From positions 25,063-89,062 of the forward strand of contig NZ_JAIVKL010000019.1 in NCBI RefSeq assembly GCF_020524045.1: 64,000 bases of DNA. The letters are read 5' to 3'. Made by a program: the position numbers and the translations under genes. Position 1 is the first letter of the stretch, and each line of letters starts with the position of its first letter. This DNA is from Metabacillus litoralis. GTDB lineage: Bacteria; Bacillota; Bacilli; Bacillales; Bacillaceae. A model generated the notes under the pieces. That model was not told where the DNA came from. It searched no databases and saw nothing but the letters and a program-made list of their open reading frames with translations. Below, one piece after another: positions 34,885-43,685 of this stretch.

Positions 34885-37191
34885 GTGACATGGACAATTA
34901 GTAGAAATGAGTTGTCTCAGCAAGAGCTTTTGAATTTAGAGAGTTTATTTTCATTAGCTAATGGCTATATCGGTGTACGTGGTAATTTTGAAGAAGGTTA
35001 TGGTAGTGAGATGAATTCTATTCGTGGAACATATTTAAACGCGTTTCATGATATTACTGAAATTAATTATGGAGAGAAGTTATACGCTTTTCCTGAAACA
35101 CAGCAAAAGTTAGTTAATAATATTGATGCCCAAACGATCGAAATCTACTTTGAAGAAGAACGTTTTTCCCTCTTTGAAGGTGAAGTTATTTCCTTTGAGC
35201 GATTTCTTTATTTGGACAAAGGCTATACAGAAAGAGTGATTACTTATAAAACAAAAAAAGGACAGCAAGTTAAATTACGTTTTAGACGTCTTGTATCTTT
35301 TTACATAAGAGAGCTATTTGCTATTGAATTAACGATTGAGCCTGTTGATTTTGAAGGTACAGTTAAAATTGTGTCTACAGTAGATGGTGATGTATCAAAT
35401 TATGTTAGCAGGAACGACCCACGTGTTTCTGCAGGACATGCAAATTTATTGTCTGTTGAAAATGTAGGATATGACGAAAATATGATGTTTGTAGTAGATA
35501 AAACAGGAACATCTAATTTAGAAACAGCATGTGCAACAAAACACCAACTATCAATTGGGTCAAATAAGGTTGTTGGGGAAGTTGATGTAAAGGAAAAATC
35601 AATTGATGTTACATACTCATTTGAGCTAACAGAATCTATCACTTTAACTAAGTACAATGTATATACAGATACATTAAGACATGAAAATGACTTAATTAAA
35701 AAAGGAAAAGCTATTCAAGAAGGCCTAGCAACAATAGATTTTAATACATTAATTGATGAGCAAAAGCAATATCTTGATGAATACTGGCAGGTTGCAGACA
35801 TAAAAATTGGTGGAGAAGAAAACCTTCAAGAAGGAATTCGATTTAACCTCTATCATTTATTGCAATCGGCAGGAAGAGATAAATACAGTAATATTGCCGC
35901 TAAAGGACTTTCTGGAGAAGGCTATGAAGGGCATTTTTTCTGGGATACAGAAATTTACATGATACCTGTCTTTTTATTAACAAAACCTGATCTTGCAAGA
36001 AGTTTAATTCTTTATCGTTATTCGATCCTTGATGGTGCCAGAACACGTGCTAAAGAAATGGGGCACAAAAAAGGAGCTCTCTTTCCTTGGCGGACAATTT
36101 CAGGCTCAGAATGCTCTGCCTACTTTCCAGCAGGTACCGCACAATATCATATAAGTGCTGATATTGCTTATAGTACAATTCAATATTACCTAGTGACAAA
36201 AGATGATGATTTTATGATTCACTATGGCGCTGAGCTATTAATTGAAACCGCAAGACTTTGGATTGATATGGGGCATTATCATCAAGACACATTTCGTATA
36301 GATGAAGTAACAGGTCCTGATGAATATACTTGTCTTGTTAATAATAACTACTATACAAATGTCATGGCGAAACATAATTTAAAATGGGCTTCAATCGCGT
36401 GGAATTTAGTAATAGGAAAAGATAAAATCGCATCTGAAATTCTTAAAGAGCGATTAGGAATATTGGGTAATGAAGCACAGGAATGGGAGTTAGCATCAGA
36501 AAAAATGTATCTTCCTTATGATTCTGAGCTAGACATTAACCCGCAGGATGATACGTTTTTAAAAAAGGATGTATGGGATCTGAAAAACACACCTAAAGAA
36601 AAGTTCCCATTATTATTGCATTACCATCCCTTAACTTTGTATCGCTATCAAGTGTGTAAACAAGCAGACACAGTTCTTGCTCATTTCCTATTAGAAGATC
36701 ACCAATCATATGATACGATCAAAAATTCGTACGATTATTATGAAAAAATAACAACACACGATTCTTCCCTATCTTCTGCTGTTTTTAGTATTATGGCGGC
36801 AAAGGTAGGGTATCAAGAGAAGGCTTATGACTACTTTATTGAATCTGCAAGACTTGATTTAGATAACACCCATGGAAATACAAAAGATGGTTTACACATG
36901 GCTAATATGGGAGGAACATGGATGTCGATTCTCCATGGATTTGGTGGAGTAAGAGTAAAGGAAACAGGTATAACCATAAGTCCTATTCTCCCAAACCAGT
37001 GGACATACTACGAATTTAGAGTAGTCTACGCACAAAGACAGATCTTAGTAAAAGTAAATAAGTCAGGAATTAGCTTGAATCTTGAGAAAGGTGAAGATCT
37101 TGAGATGATTGTTTTTGATAAAAAACTAACTCTAACTCAGAGGAAAGAACAAACTGTAGATCTTGCAAAAGTAGGTGAACATAATGGATAA
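34885..37191 (+). CDS. GH65 glycoside phosphorylase, maltose phosphorylase-like
   Basis: 768 residues, cytoplasmic. GH65 enzymes split alpha-glucobioses with phosphate into beta-glucose-1-phosphate and glucose. An N-terminal beta-sandwich is followed by an (alpha/alpha)6 barrel: FFWDTEIYMIPVF, LFPWRTISGSEC, and the general acid Glu480 in VTGPDEYTCLVNNN; then NTKDGLHMANMGGTW. Maltose is the most likely substrate, but kojibiose, nigerose or trehalose cannot be excluded. GTG 34885 is nine bases after GAGGAG; the in-frame TTG at 34876 touches it. The partner phosphoglucomutase overlaps by 8 bp. B. subtilis yvdK-pgcM is the same pair. Confidence 0.9.
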   Translation: MTWTISRNELSQQELLNLESLFSLANGYIGVRGNFEEGYGSEMNSIRGTYLNAFHDITEINYGEKLYAFPETQQKLVNNIDAQTIEIYFEEERFSLFEGEVISFERFLYLDKGYTERVITYKTKKGQQVKLRFRRLVSFYIRELFAIELTIEPVDFEGTVKIVSTVDGDVSNYVSRNDPRVSAGHANLLSVENVGYDENMMFVVDKTGTSNLETACATKHQLSIGSNKVVGEVDVKEKSIDVTYSFELTESITLTKYNVYTDTLRHENDLIKKGKAIQEGLATIDFNTLIDEQKQYLDEYWQVADIKIGGEENLQEGIRFNLYHLLQSAGRDKYSNIAAKGLSGEGYEGHFFWDTEIYMIPVFLLTKPDLARSLILYRYSILDGARTRAKEMGHKKGALFPWRTISGSECSAYFPAGTAQYHISADIAYSTIQYYLVTKDDDFMIHYGAELLIETARLWIDMGHYHQDTFRIDEVTGPDEYTCLVNNNYYTNVMAKHNLKWASIAWNLVIGKDKIASEILKERLGILGNEAQEWELASEKMYLPYDSELDINPQDDTFLKKDVWDLKNTPKEKFPLLLHYHPLTLYRYQVCKQADTVLAHFLLEDHQSYDTIKNSYDYYEKITTHDSSLSSAVFSIMAAKVGYQEKAYDYFIESARLDLDNTHGNTKDGLHMANMGGTWMSILHGFGGVRVKETGITISPILPNQWTYYEFRVVYAQRQILVKVNKSGISLNLEKGEDLEMIVFDKKLTLTQRKEQTVDLAKVGEHNG

Positions 37192-37852
37192 ATTACAAGC
37201 GTTTATTTTTGATCTAGATGGTGTGATTACAGATACCGCAGAATATCATTACCTAGCTTGGAAGGCACTTGCAGATGAATTAGGAGTATCCTTCTCAAGA
37301 GAATTGAATGAAGAATTGAAAGGTATTTCAAGAATGGATTCTCTTGATAAAATACTTGAATTCGGACAAAAGGGAGCAGAGTTTACTACAGAAGAGAAAG
37401 AGAAGCTGGCTAAAAAGAAGAATGAGCATTATGTTTTATTAATTAAGAAAATCTCACCATCTGATATATTACCTGGAATTGAAAAGCTTTTAACTGATAT
37501 AAAGTCTGCTGGTTTAAGCCTAGCTTTAGCATCAGCCAGTAAAAACGCGACAATGGTGTTAGAAGCTCTAAATTTAAAACAATATTTTGATGTGATCGTT
37601 GATGTGAATACATTAAAAAAGGGTAAACCAGATCCAGAAATCTTTTTAAGAGCAGCTGAATTATTAAATGTTCAGCCAGAAAACTGTATTGGTGTAGAAG
37701 ATGCAATTGCAGGTGTAGACTCTATTAAAGATGCGGGTATGTTTGCTGTTGCTATTGGTCCTGAACATCTCTTTCCTAGAGCTGACATCGTATATCAAAC
37801 AACAAATGATCTATCGTATAATGATTTAATAGGAAAATTCTTAAACAGATGA
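37184..37852 (+). CDS. pgmB: Beta-phosphoglucomutase
   Basis: 222 residues, HAD superfamily. Converts beta-glucose-1-phosphate from the upstream phosphorylase to glucose-6-phosphate. FDLDGVITDTAEYH holds nucleophile Asp10 and acid/base Asp12; the cap has GISRMDSLDKIL; LASASKN and KGKPDPEIF follow, and GVEDAIAGVDSIKDAGM binds Mg. ATG 37184 lies inside the end of the GH65 gene and has GTAGGTG upstream, so the two are translationally coupled. Confidence 0.94.
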   Translation: MDKLQAFIFDLDGVITDTAEYHYLAWKALADELGVSFSRELNEELKGISRMDSLDKILEFGQKGAEFTTEEKEKLAKKKNEHYVLLIKKISPSDILPGIEKLLTDIKSAGLSLALASASKNATMVLEALNLKQYFDVIVDVNTLKKGKPDPEIFLRAAELLNVQPENCIGVEDAIAGVDSIKDAGMFAVAIGPEHLFPRADIVYQTTNDLSYNDLIGKFLNR

Positions 37853-37865
37853 TGGGTTGTGTTAA

Positions 37866-39347
37866 ATGATGATTGAAGAAAAAAGAATTGTTGAAGCTGA
37901 ACAAGAGTTAAATAAGCTAAAGGAAAAGGTATCTGAGCATCAATGGCGTTTACATTATCATGTAGCACCAATAGCGAATTGGATGAATGATCCCAATGGT
38001 TTTTGTTACTTTAAAGGAGAGTATCACTTATTTTATCAACACCATCCTTTTGCACCTAAATGGGATACAATGTACTGGGGGCATGTGAAAAGTAAAGATC
38101 TTGTGAATTGGGAGCATCTTCCCCCAGCCTTAGCTCCAGGAGAATCATATGATAAAGATGGTTGTTTTTCTGGAAGTGCAATTGAAAAAGATGGAAAGCT
38201 ATATTTAATGTATACCGGAAATGTGTGGACCGGCGATAATTATGACGAAGATTTAAAACAAGTTCAAGCACTTGCTGTGAGTGAGGATGCTATTCGTTTT
38301 GAAAAACTATCAGTAAACCCTGTTATTGCAGAGGCACCAGAGGGAGATATCCATCCATTTCATTTCCGTGATCCGAAGGTTTGGAAGCATGAGGAAAACT
38401 ATTATTGTGTTTTAGGGTCTAAAACACTTGATAATATAGGACAGGTTTTATTATATCGTTCAAGAGATTTGATGAGTTGGGAATTTATAAATGTTATTGC
38501 TAAAGGTGAAGGTAATTTCGGCTATATGTGGGAATGTCCAGATTTATTCGAATTAGATAATAAAGATATTCTAGTTATGTCACCACAAGGCGTAAAACCT
38601 GAAGGCGACCGATATCATAACTTACATCAAGCAGGATATGTTATTGGTGAATTGGACTATGACAAAGGTAGCCTTTCTTATGGTGAATTTCAATTGTTAG
38701 ATGATGGATTTGATTATTATGCACCTCAAACAATGCTCGATCATCAGGGGAGAAGAATCGTGATAGCATGGATGGATATGTGGGAAAGCGATATGCCTAC
38801 TCAAGAGCACGGATATACAGGAGCAATGACAATACCTCGAGTATTAGAGCTGAAAAACAACAAATTACAATCAAGTCCTGTAAAAGAATTAGAACAGTTA
38901 AGAAGGAAAGAGACAGCATACGAAAATGTTATCTTGAATGATGAGCTTACATTGGCAAATATTGAAGGCAATTGTTTAGAGCTTGATATAACGTTCGAAA
39001 TGAAACAATTGGCCACATTTGGTATAAGAATGCGAGTGGATGACTCTGTAGGTGAAGAAACGGTCTTAACTTATTACGGACAAAAAGGAATATTTGAGTT
39101 TGATCGTAATGAATCGGGAAAAGGACCAGGTGGCATTCGTAAAACAACAATACCATTGATTGATAACAAACTTCATTTAAGGATTTTTATAGATAAGTCT
39201 TCTGTAGAAGTGTTTATCCATAACGGAGAATATGTGATGACAGGGAGAATTTATCCTGGGGAAACTAGTAACAAAATTTGTTTTTTCTCTGATGAGGAGA
39301 TAGAAATCAATACATTAAAGAAATGGGATTTAAAACGAACGATATAA
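37866..39347 (+). CDS. Beta-fructosidase / sucrose-6-phosphate hydrolase, family GH32
   Basis: 493 residues, cytoplasmic. A five-bladed propeller with nucleophile Asp42 (WMNDPNG), transition-state Asp169 (FRDPKVW) and acid/base Glu223 (WECPDLF), then a C-terminal beta-sandwich (IFIDKSSVEVFIHNGE). The family includes SacA/ScrB and fructan hydrolases. With an ABC importer and no PTS gene nearby, non-phosphorylated sucrose or raffinose-derived sucrose is the more likely substrate; this is inference. It starts 13 bp after pgmB. Confidence 0.93.
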   Translation: MMIEEKRIVEAEQELNKLKEKVSEHQWRLHYHVAPIANWMNDPNGFCYFKGEYHLFYQHHPFAPKWDTMYWGHVKSKDLVNWEHLPPALAPGESYDKDGCFSGSAIEKDGKLYLMYTGNVWTGDNYDEDLKQVQALAVSEDAIRFEKLSVNPVIAEAPEGDIHPFHFRDPKVWKHEENYYCVLGSKTLDNIGQVLLYRSRDLMSWEFINVIAKGEGNFGYMWECPDLFELDNKDILVMSPQGVKPEGDRYHNLHQAGYVIGELDYDKGSLSYGEFQLLDDGFDYYAPQTMLDHQGRRIVIAWMDMWESDMPTQEHGYTGAMTIPRVLELKNNKLQSSPVKELEQLRRKETAYENVILNDELTLANIEGNCLELDITFEMKQLATFGIRMRVDDSVGEETVLTYYGQKGIFEFDRNESGKGPGGIRKTTIPLIDNKLHLRIFIDKSSVEVFIHNGEYVMTGRIYPGETSNKICFFSDEEIEINTLKKWDLKRTI

Positions 39348-39372
39348 GTTTTCGCCAATAACATCCTATACC

Positions 39373-39466
39373 AAGGCAGAGACATAAGTAATTAAAGTAA
39401 TTAACTAATGATAGACCCGAATAACTAGGTGATATTTCAATTAATCTTTCGCCTGTTCGGGTCTTT
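39373..39466 (+). repeat. Family-A-like repeat end and terminator hairpin
   Basis: GGCAGAGACATAAGTAATTAA resembles the left end of family A. The following hairpin (GACCCGAA...TTCGGGTC, 39414-39463) ends in TTTATTT and probably terminates the sugar operon. Confidence 0.55.
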
Positions 39467-39496
39467 ATTTGCTGTATTTCAATATAAACTTGAAAA

Positions 39497-39668
39497 ACAC
39501 GTACGTTCCATTACTCATCAGACACTACATTCGCGTGGGGAAAGCCTATAGCTCCCTCGGCTATGCAAGGCTTAAGTTTCACACCTGCCTCTACTTCCCA
39601 TGGAATCCTGGGAAGACAGTGAGGAGTATTAAACATATTGTAGGTGTAACACTCTGCGAATCGTTTTA
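39497..39668 (+). repeat. Diverged family-B repeat
   Basis: ACGTACGTTCCATT...CAGACACTACATTCGCG matches the start of the copies at 11751 and 63814, and the far end (GTAACACTCTGCGAATCG) pairs back with it. The middle is worn. A 66-codon frame across it is a by-product. 39669-39842 holds only the leader of the next gene. Confidence 0.55.
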
Positions 39669-39842
39669 ATACTACTTATGAAAACCTTATCATGAATGTT
39701 GTTTAAACTATGCCAAATATCTTTTATAATAAGATAGGAATAGAAGGAATTGGGAAAATAGAAATACACTTGTACTATACATCTTTTGTACATAACATAA
39801 ATGATTCTACTACTAACTATATTTTAGGAGAGGTAAGATGAA

Positions 39843-40235
39843 ATGAAGGAATTAACCTTTAAATCATACAATCAATTTCAACAGTTTATTGAACATAAAG
39901 CGATGGAAAAAGCTGTAATGAAAGAATTACATAATGAAGAGCTATCACTATTTATCAAAGAGTTCATAGATCGATCAAACAGAATGTGGCAGGAAAATGA
40001 TTGTGATAAGGCGATAGAAAAGGATGGTTTTGTTGTTATAAGAGTTTGGAAAGATGAGATTGGTAGGCGTAAAGTTGGAAGAGGGCGTCCTAAAAAGCCA
40101 GATTCAGAAAAGTATAACCACTCTATTCATGTAAGACTTGACGAACAAACATATTCGACACTAACTCATTTCTGTAAAGAAAATAACTTAGAGGTATCAG
40201 AAGCAATTAGAGATATGATAAAAAAGTTATCTTAG
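39843..40235 (+). CDS. AT-hook plus ribbon-helix-helix DNA-binding protein
   Basis: 130 residues. The N-terminal ~70 residues are helical and acidic. Residues 79-86 read GRGRPKKP, a textbook AT-hook that binds the minor groove. Residues 93-130 form a ribbon-helix-helix (HSIHVRLDEQTYSTL, then a helix ending IRDMIKKLS), which inserts a beta-strand in the major groove. The pairing suggests a dimeric regulator or nucleoid-type protein. I do not recognise a named family. Starts at ATG 39843 with AGGAGAGG upstream. The HD-GYP gene follows but has its own promoter. Confidence 0.75.
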   Translation: MKELTFKSYNQFQQFIEHKAMEKAVMKELHNEELSLFIKEFIDRSNRMWQENDCDKAIEKDGFVVIRVWKDEIGRRKVGRGRPKKPDSEKYNHSIHVRLDEQTYSTLTHFCKENNLEVSEAIRDMIKKLS

Positions 40236-40280
40236 GTTGAACGCAATTCTTTATTTCTTCTAAAAGTCAATCGGCAAATT

Positions 40281-40309
40281 ATGACAAAAAATGATTCCTA
40301 TGTTACAAT
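40281..40309 (+). promoter_or_regulatory. Sigma-A promoter of the HD-GYP gene
   Basis: ATGACA and TACAAT are separated by 17 bp, 28 bp before the start codon. Confidence 0.6.
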
Positions 40310-40336
40310 TTTTCTATATTACTATTAGGAGTAACT

Positions 40337-41263
40337 ATGAATATATATCATGATGCACTTTATTTTCCTAGAATTAAATTTCTCATAAAATTCAGGTGGA
40401 TTTTCTTTTTCATTGGTGGTCTTTCTATTCTATTTGGAGGTTACCTACATTTTCACCGTAGCTTATTTATTATTTATACTTTAGTCATGCTGTTATTAGG
40501 CCTTATTTATAAAAGTAAATTAATATTATTAGTGCAAAGTGTTCTAGTGACCACAGCTAGATTTGTTTTTAGTCCTGAAAGTGTTCCTTTTATTGAAACA
40601 TTTATTTTGTTATGTCTTACATATTTTATAACAGGGTTAGTAGTATCTGTATTGGTAACAAATAACATTAACCAAAGAAAAATGAACTTGAATTTAACAT
40701 TAAGCTTTTCCAAGTTGCTAGATTCAAGAGATAAATATACAGCTCTTCACTCCAGAAATGTAGCAAGGTATTCAAGATTGATTGCTGAGGAATTAAAATT
40801 ATCTAAGCAAACTTGTGATACCATTTATATGGGAGGGCTTTTGCATGACATTGGGAAAGTCTCTATTCCTGAAACAATCTTGAATAAACCAGCTAAATTG
40901 ACTTATCAGGAATATGAAATTGTAAAACAACATCCTTCAACAGGTTTTTCAATCATAAAAGATATTCCAAGCTTTATGAATACAGGTGTTTTAGATATTG
41001 TATTATATCACCATGAGAAATTTGATGGAACAGGATATCCTAAAGGATTAAAGGGATTGGATATTCCTTTATTAGCGCGGATAACTGCAGTAGCTGATGC
41101 TTTTGATGCAATGACTTCAAGAAGAGTTTATAGAGATGAAAAAGATATTACGGACGTTTTAGAGGAGATAAAGAAAAACAAGGGAATTCAATTTGATCCG
41201 GAAATTGCCGATCTATTCATTAAAATTGTTGAAAGAATGAAAGGTTCATTGATTAAGAGTTGA
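40337..41263 (+). CDS. Membrane-bound HD-GYP cyclic-di-GMP phosphodiesterase
   Basis: 308 residues. The N-terminal ~115 residues hold four or five membrane helices. The HD-GYP domain follows (about 125-300): LDSRDKYTALHSRNVARYS, LLHDIGKVSIP with the metal-binding His170-Asp171, LYHHEKFDGTGYPKGL with an intact GYP motif, and AVADAFDAMTSRRVYR. All metal ligands appear present, so it should hydrolyse c-di-GMP. The membrane part may be a sensor. TAGGAG precedes the start. Confidence 0.93.
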   Translation: MNIYHDALYFPRIKFLIKFRWIFFFIGGLSILFGGYLHFHRSLFIIYTLVMLLLGLIYKSKLILLVQSVLVTTARFVFSPESVPFIETFILLCLTYFITGLVVSVLVTNNINQRKMNLNLTLSFSKLLDSRDKYTALHSRNVARYSRLIAEELKLSKQTCDTIYMGGLLHDIGKVSIPETILNKPAKLTYQEYEIVKQHPSTGFSIIKDIPSFMNTGVLDIVLYHHEKFDGTGYPKGLKGLDIPLLARITAVADAFDAMTSRRVYRDEKDITDVLEEIKKNKGIQFDPEIADLFIKIVERMKGSLIKS

Positions 41264-41281
41264 TTATTCAACTCTTTTTTT
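41255..41281 (+). terminator. Terminator overlapping the HD-GYP stop codon
   Basis: AAGAGTTGA-TTAT-TCAACTCTT is followed by a T run. Confidence 0.85.
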
Positions 41282-41349
41282 CATATGGTTTTAACTGATA
41301 AAGAGGTCACTTAGCAAAAAATCCTTCAGAATAGAACCTTTTACAAATT

Positions 41350-41557
41350 GGCTCTGTTAAACTTTGTGGTTGATTTCCGTTACAGGCATTCGCTTTCCCG
41401 GGAAAAAATGCAGTTCGTTTTTTCCTAGGTCAGGAAGCCTCCTCGGCGCAAGCGCCTGTGGGGTCTCCCTTCGACACGCTTCTTTAAGCAGGAGTCTCAT
41501 ATATTCACCTCCAATCAACCAAGTGCTAAAAAAACAACCTTAAGCTTTAACATAGCC
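41350..41557 (+). mobile_element. Family-C miniature transposon with 8-bp target duplication (second copy)
   Basis: 208 bp, nearly identical to 21317-21547 apart from a shorter core. Ends GGCTCTGTTAAAC and TTTAACATAGCC. TACAAATT flanks both sides (41342-41349, 41558-41565). At 41309-41340 just upstream is a fragment that resembles the right end of family D. Confidence 0.85.
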
Positions 41558-41667
41558 TACAAATTAGTAAAAATGTGAATATTATGTGAAAATAAGACAT
41601 TTGGTGAAAGAATCTGAAAATAAACCTTTTCACATTATATTTTATGTGTTACATTAATTATTGTAGT

Positions 41668-41690
41668 TGATAATCAATCTCATTATCAAT
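41668..41690 (+). promoter_or_regulatory. Degenerate Fur-box pair upstream of fpbN
   Basis: TGATAATCA and TCATTATCA half-sites face each other with wider spacing than the canonical Fur box. A perfect Fur box follows at 41744. Confidence 0.45.
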
Positions 41691-41743
41691 TAGAAATAAA
41701 ACCTATAACCTGTGCATAACAAGTTATTTTTTTTGATCGGTAA

Positions 41744-41758
41744 TGATAATGATTATCA
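41744..41758 (+). promoter_or_regulatory. Fur box of the siderophore-uptake operon
   Basis: TGATAATGATTATCA is a perfect 7-1-7 match to the Bacillus Fur box, 43 bp before the fpbN start. Iron-loaded Fur should repress here. Confidence 0.92.
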
Positions 41759-41800
41759 AAATTAGTTACGTAACCTATTTTAAGGGATGTTAGGATAGAA

Positions 41801-42751
41801 ATGGCAAAAATAATTTTAAGCATCGCATTACTCTTTTTATCATGCTGCTCAATTTTTATAGGTGTCATAGACTTAACACCAAAGGATTTATTTCAGTTAA
41901 CAGATGAAAAAACACAAATTCTTTTGTTAAGTAGATTTCCTAGATTAATTAGTCTTATTATCGCAGGTGTAAGCATGAGTATATGTGGTCTTATTATGCA
42001 GCAGCTTACGAGAAATAAGTTTGTTTCACCAACAACAGCAGGAACAATGGATTCGGCTAGATTAGGTATCTTAGTTTCAATGTTAGTATTTACCTCTGCT
42101 AGTCCTATCGAAAAAATGATTGTAGCCTTTATATTTGCGCTAGCGGGTACATTTATTTTTATGAAGATTCTAGACAAAATTAAATTCAAGGATACAATTT
42201 TCATTCCACTTGTTGGACTTATGTTTGGTAACATAATAGGTTCCATTACAACATTCTTTGCTTACAGATATGACTTGATTCAAAATATTGGATCATGGCT
42301 ACATGGAGATTTTTCTCTCATTATGAAAGGGAGATATGAACTTTTATACATAACGATTCCATTTGTCATTCTAGCTTATGTATTTGCTAATAAATTCACA
42401 GTGGCTGGAATGGGTGAAGATTTCTCGAAGAACTTGGGTCTGCACTATCGAAAAATTGTGAATGTTGGTCTTGTCATTGTTGCTCTAATAACAACAAGTG
42501 TTGTTCTAACTGTTGGGGTCATTCCTTTTCTCGGATTAATCATCCCGAATATTGTTAGTATCTATCGAGGTGATCACTTGAGAAAGAGCTTGCCTGAAAC
42601 AGCCCTGCTAGGAGCAGTATTTGTTCTACTATGTGATATTATCGGTCGAATCATCATATTCCCTTATGAGATTTCGGTTAGTGTCATTGTTGGAGTAATT
42701 GGAAGTGTGATTTTTGTGTACTTGTTAATGAGGAGAAGGGCATATGCGTAG
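41801..42751 (+). CDS. fpbN: Iron-siderophore ABC permease, FpbN/YclN type
   Basis: 316 residues, the length of B. subtilis YclN, FecCD family with 9-10 predicted membrane helices (SRFPRLISLIIAGVSMSICG near the N-terminus; TVGVIPFLGLIIPNIVSIYR near residue 235). One half of the petrobactin-type Fe-siderophore channel in the cytoplasmic membrane. Controlled by the Fur box upstream. The order permease-permease-ATPase-lipoprotein equals yclNOPQ. The substrate is assigned by family and order only. Confidence 0.88.
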   Translation: MAKIILSIALLFLSCCSIFIGVIDLTPKDLFQLTDEKTQILLLSRFPRLISLIIAGVSMSICGLIMQQLTRNKFVSPTTAGTMDSARLGILVSMLVFTSASPIEKMIVAFIFALAGTFIFMKILDKIKFKDTIFIPLVGLMFGNIIGSITTFFAYRYDLIQNIGSWLHGDFSLIMKGRYELLYITIPFVILAYVFANKFTVAGMGEDFSKNLGLHYRKIVNVGLVIVALITTSVVLTVGVIPFLGLIIPNIVSIYRGDHLRKSLPETALLGAVFVLLCDIIGRIIIFPYEISVSVIVGVIGSVIFVYLLMRRRAYA

Positions 42752-43685
42752 GAAATCTCTAATACTACTAGGAATGGTCATGATTGCAGTAGCAAGCTTT
42801 ATATTTTACGATATCGGACCAAATGTAGATTATGTCCTTCCTAGAAGAATAACAAAGGTTGCAGCAATTATTATTACAGGTGCAGCAATTGCTTTTGCAA
42901 CTGTTATCTTCCAGACGATAACAAATAATAGAATATTAACTCCAAGTATTATTGGACTTGATGCCTTATATATTCTGCTACAAACAGTAATTATCTTTGT
43001 AGCTGGATCGATGTCATTTCTCATATTAAATGATTATGTAAATTTTTTACTTGGCGTCGCGTTAATGGTTATCTTTTCAACATTGCTGTTCGGTTTCTTA
43101 TTTAAGAGAGAACAAAATATCTATTTTCTATTATTAATTGGTATTATTGTTGGTACTTTATTCGGAAGTTTGTCTACATTCATGCAAATATTAATTGATC
43201 CTAATGAATTTTTAATGGTTCAATCAAGAATGTTTGCTAGCTTTAATAATATTCAAACAGATTTATTATTGATGTCGTTACTATTAATAGGTGTTGCACT
43301 CATACTTTATTGGCCGAATCATAAATATTTAGATGTTCTGTCATTAGGCAGAGAACATGCAATTAACCTAGGTGTTGATTATGACTTAGTCGTAAAAAAA
43401 CTATTAATTGTTGTGTCAATCTTAATTGCTGTTTCAACTGCATTAGTTGGACCGATCACTTTTTTAGGCTTGCTTGTCGTAAATGTGACTCATGAATTTT
43501 ATAAAACGTATAAACATAAGCATTTAATTGTTGGCTCCATCTTAATTAGTATTTTAGCTTTAGTAGGTGGTCAATTCATTGTAGAAAAGATCTTTACGTT
43601 TTCAACAACTGTGAGTGTTATTGTGAATTTTGTGGGAGGCGTTTATTTTATCTATCTACTATTAAAGGAGAATCGATCATGGTAG
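42744..43685 (+). CDS. fpbO: Iron-siderophore ABC permease, FpbO/YclO type
   Basis: 313 residues, FecCD family with about nine membrane helices (LPRRITKVAAIIITGAAIAF; LVGPITFLGLLVVNVTHEFY). Overlaps fpbN by 8 bp with AGGAGAAGG upstream, so translation is coupled. Forms the heterodimeric channel with FpbN. Confidence 0.88.
   Translation: MRRKSLILLGMVMIAVASFIFYDIGPNVDYVLPRRITKVAAIIITGAAIAFATVIFQTITNNRILTPSIIGLDALYILLQTVIIFVAGSMSFLILNDYVNFLLGVALMVIFSTLLFGFLFKREQNIYFLLLIGIIVGTLFGSLSTFMQILIDPNEFLMVQSRMFASFNNIQTDLLLMSLLLIGVALILYWPNHKYLDVLSLGREHAINLGVDYDLVVKKLLIVVSILIAVSTALVGPITFLGLLVVNVTHEFYKTYKHKHLIVGSILISILALVGGQFIVEKIFTFSTTVSVIVNFVGGVYFIYLLLKENRSW

Noticed and set aside
39469..39669. 66-codon frame on the plus strand
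   Set aside because: Covers a diverged family-B repeat and has no ribosome site or recognisable protein pattern.
41893..42246. 117-codon minus-strand frame opposite fpbN
   Set aside because: Shadow of a membrane-protein gene with clear family motifs on the other strand.
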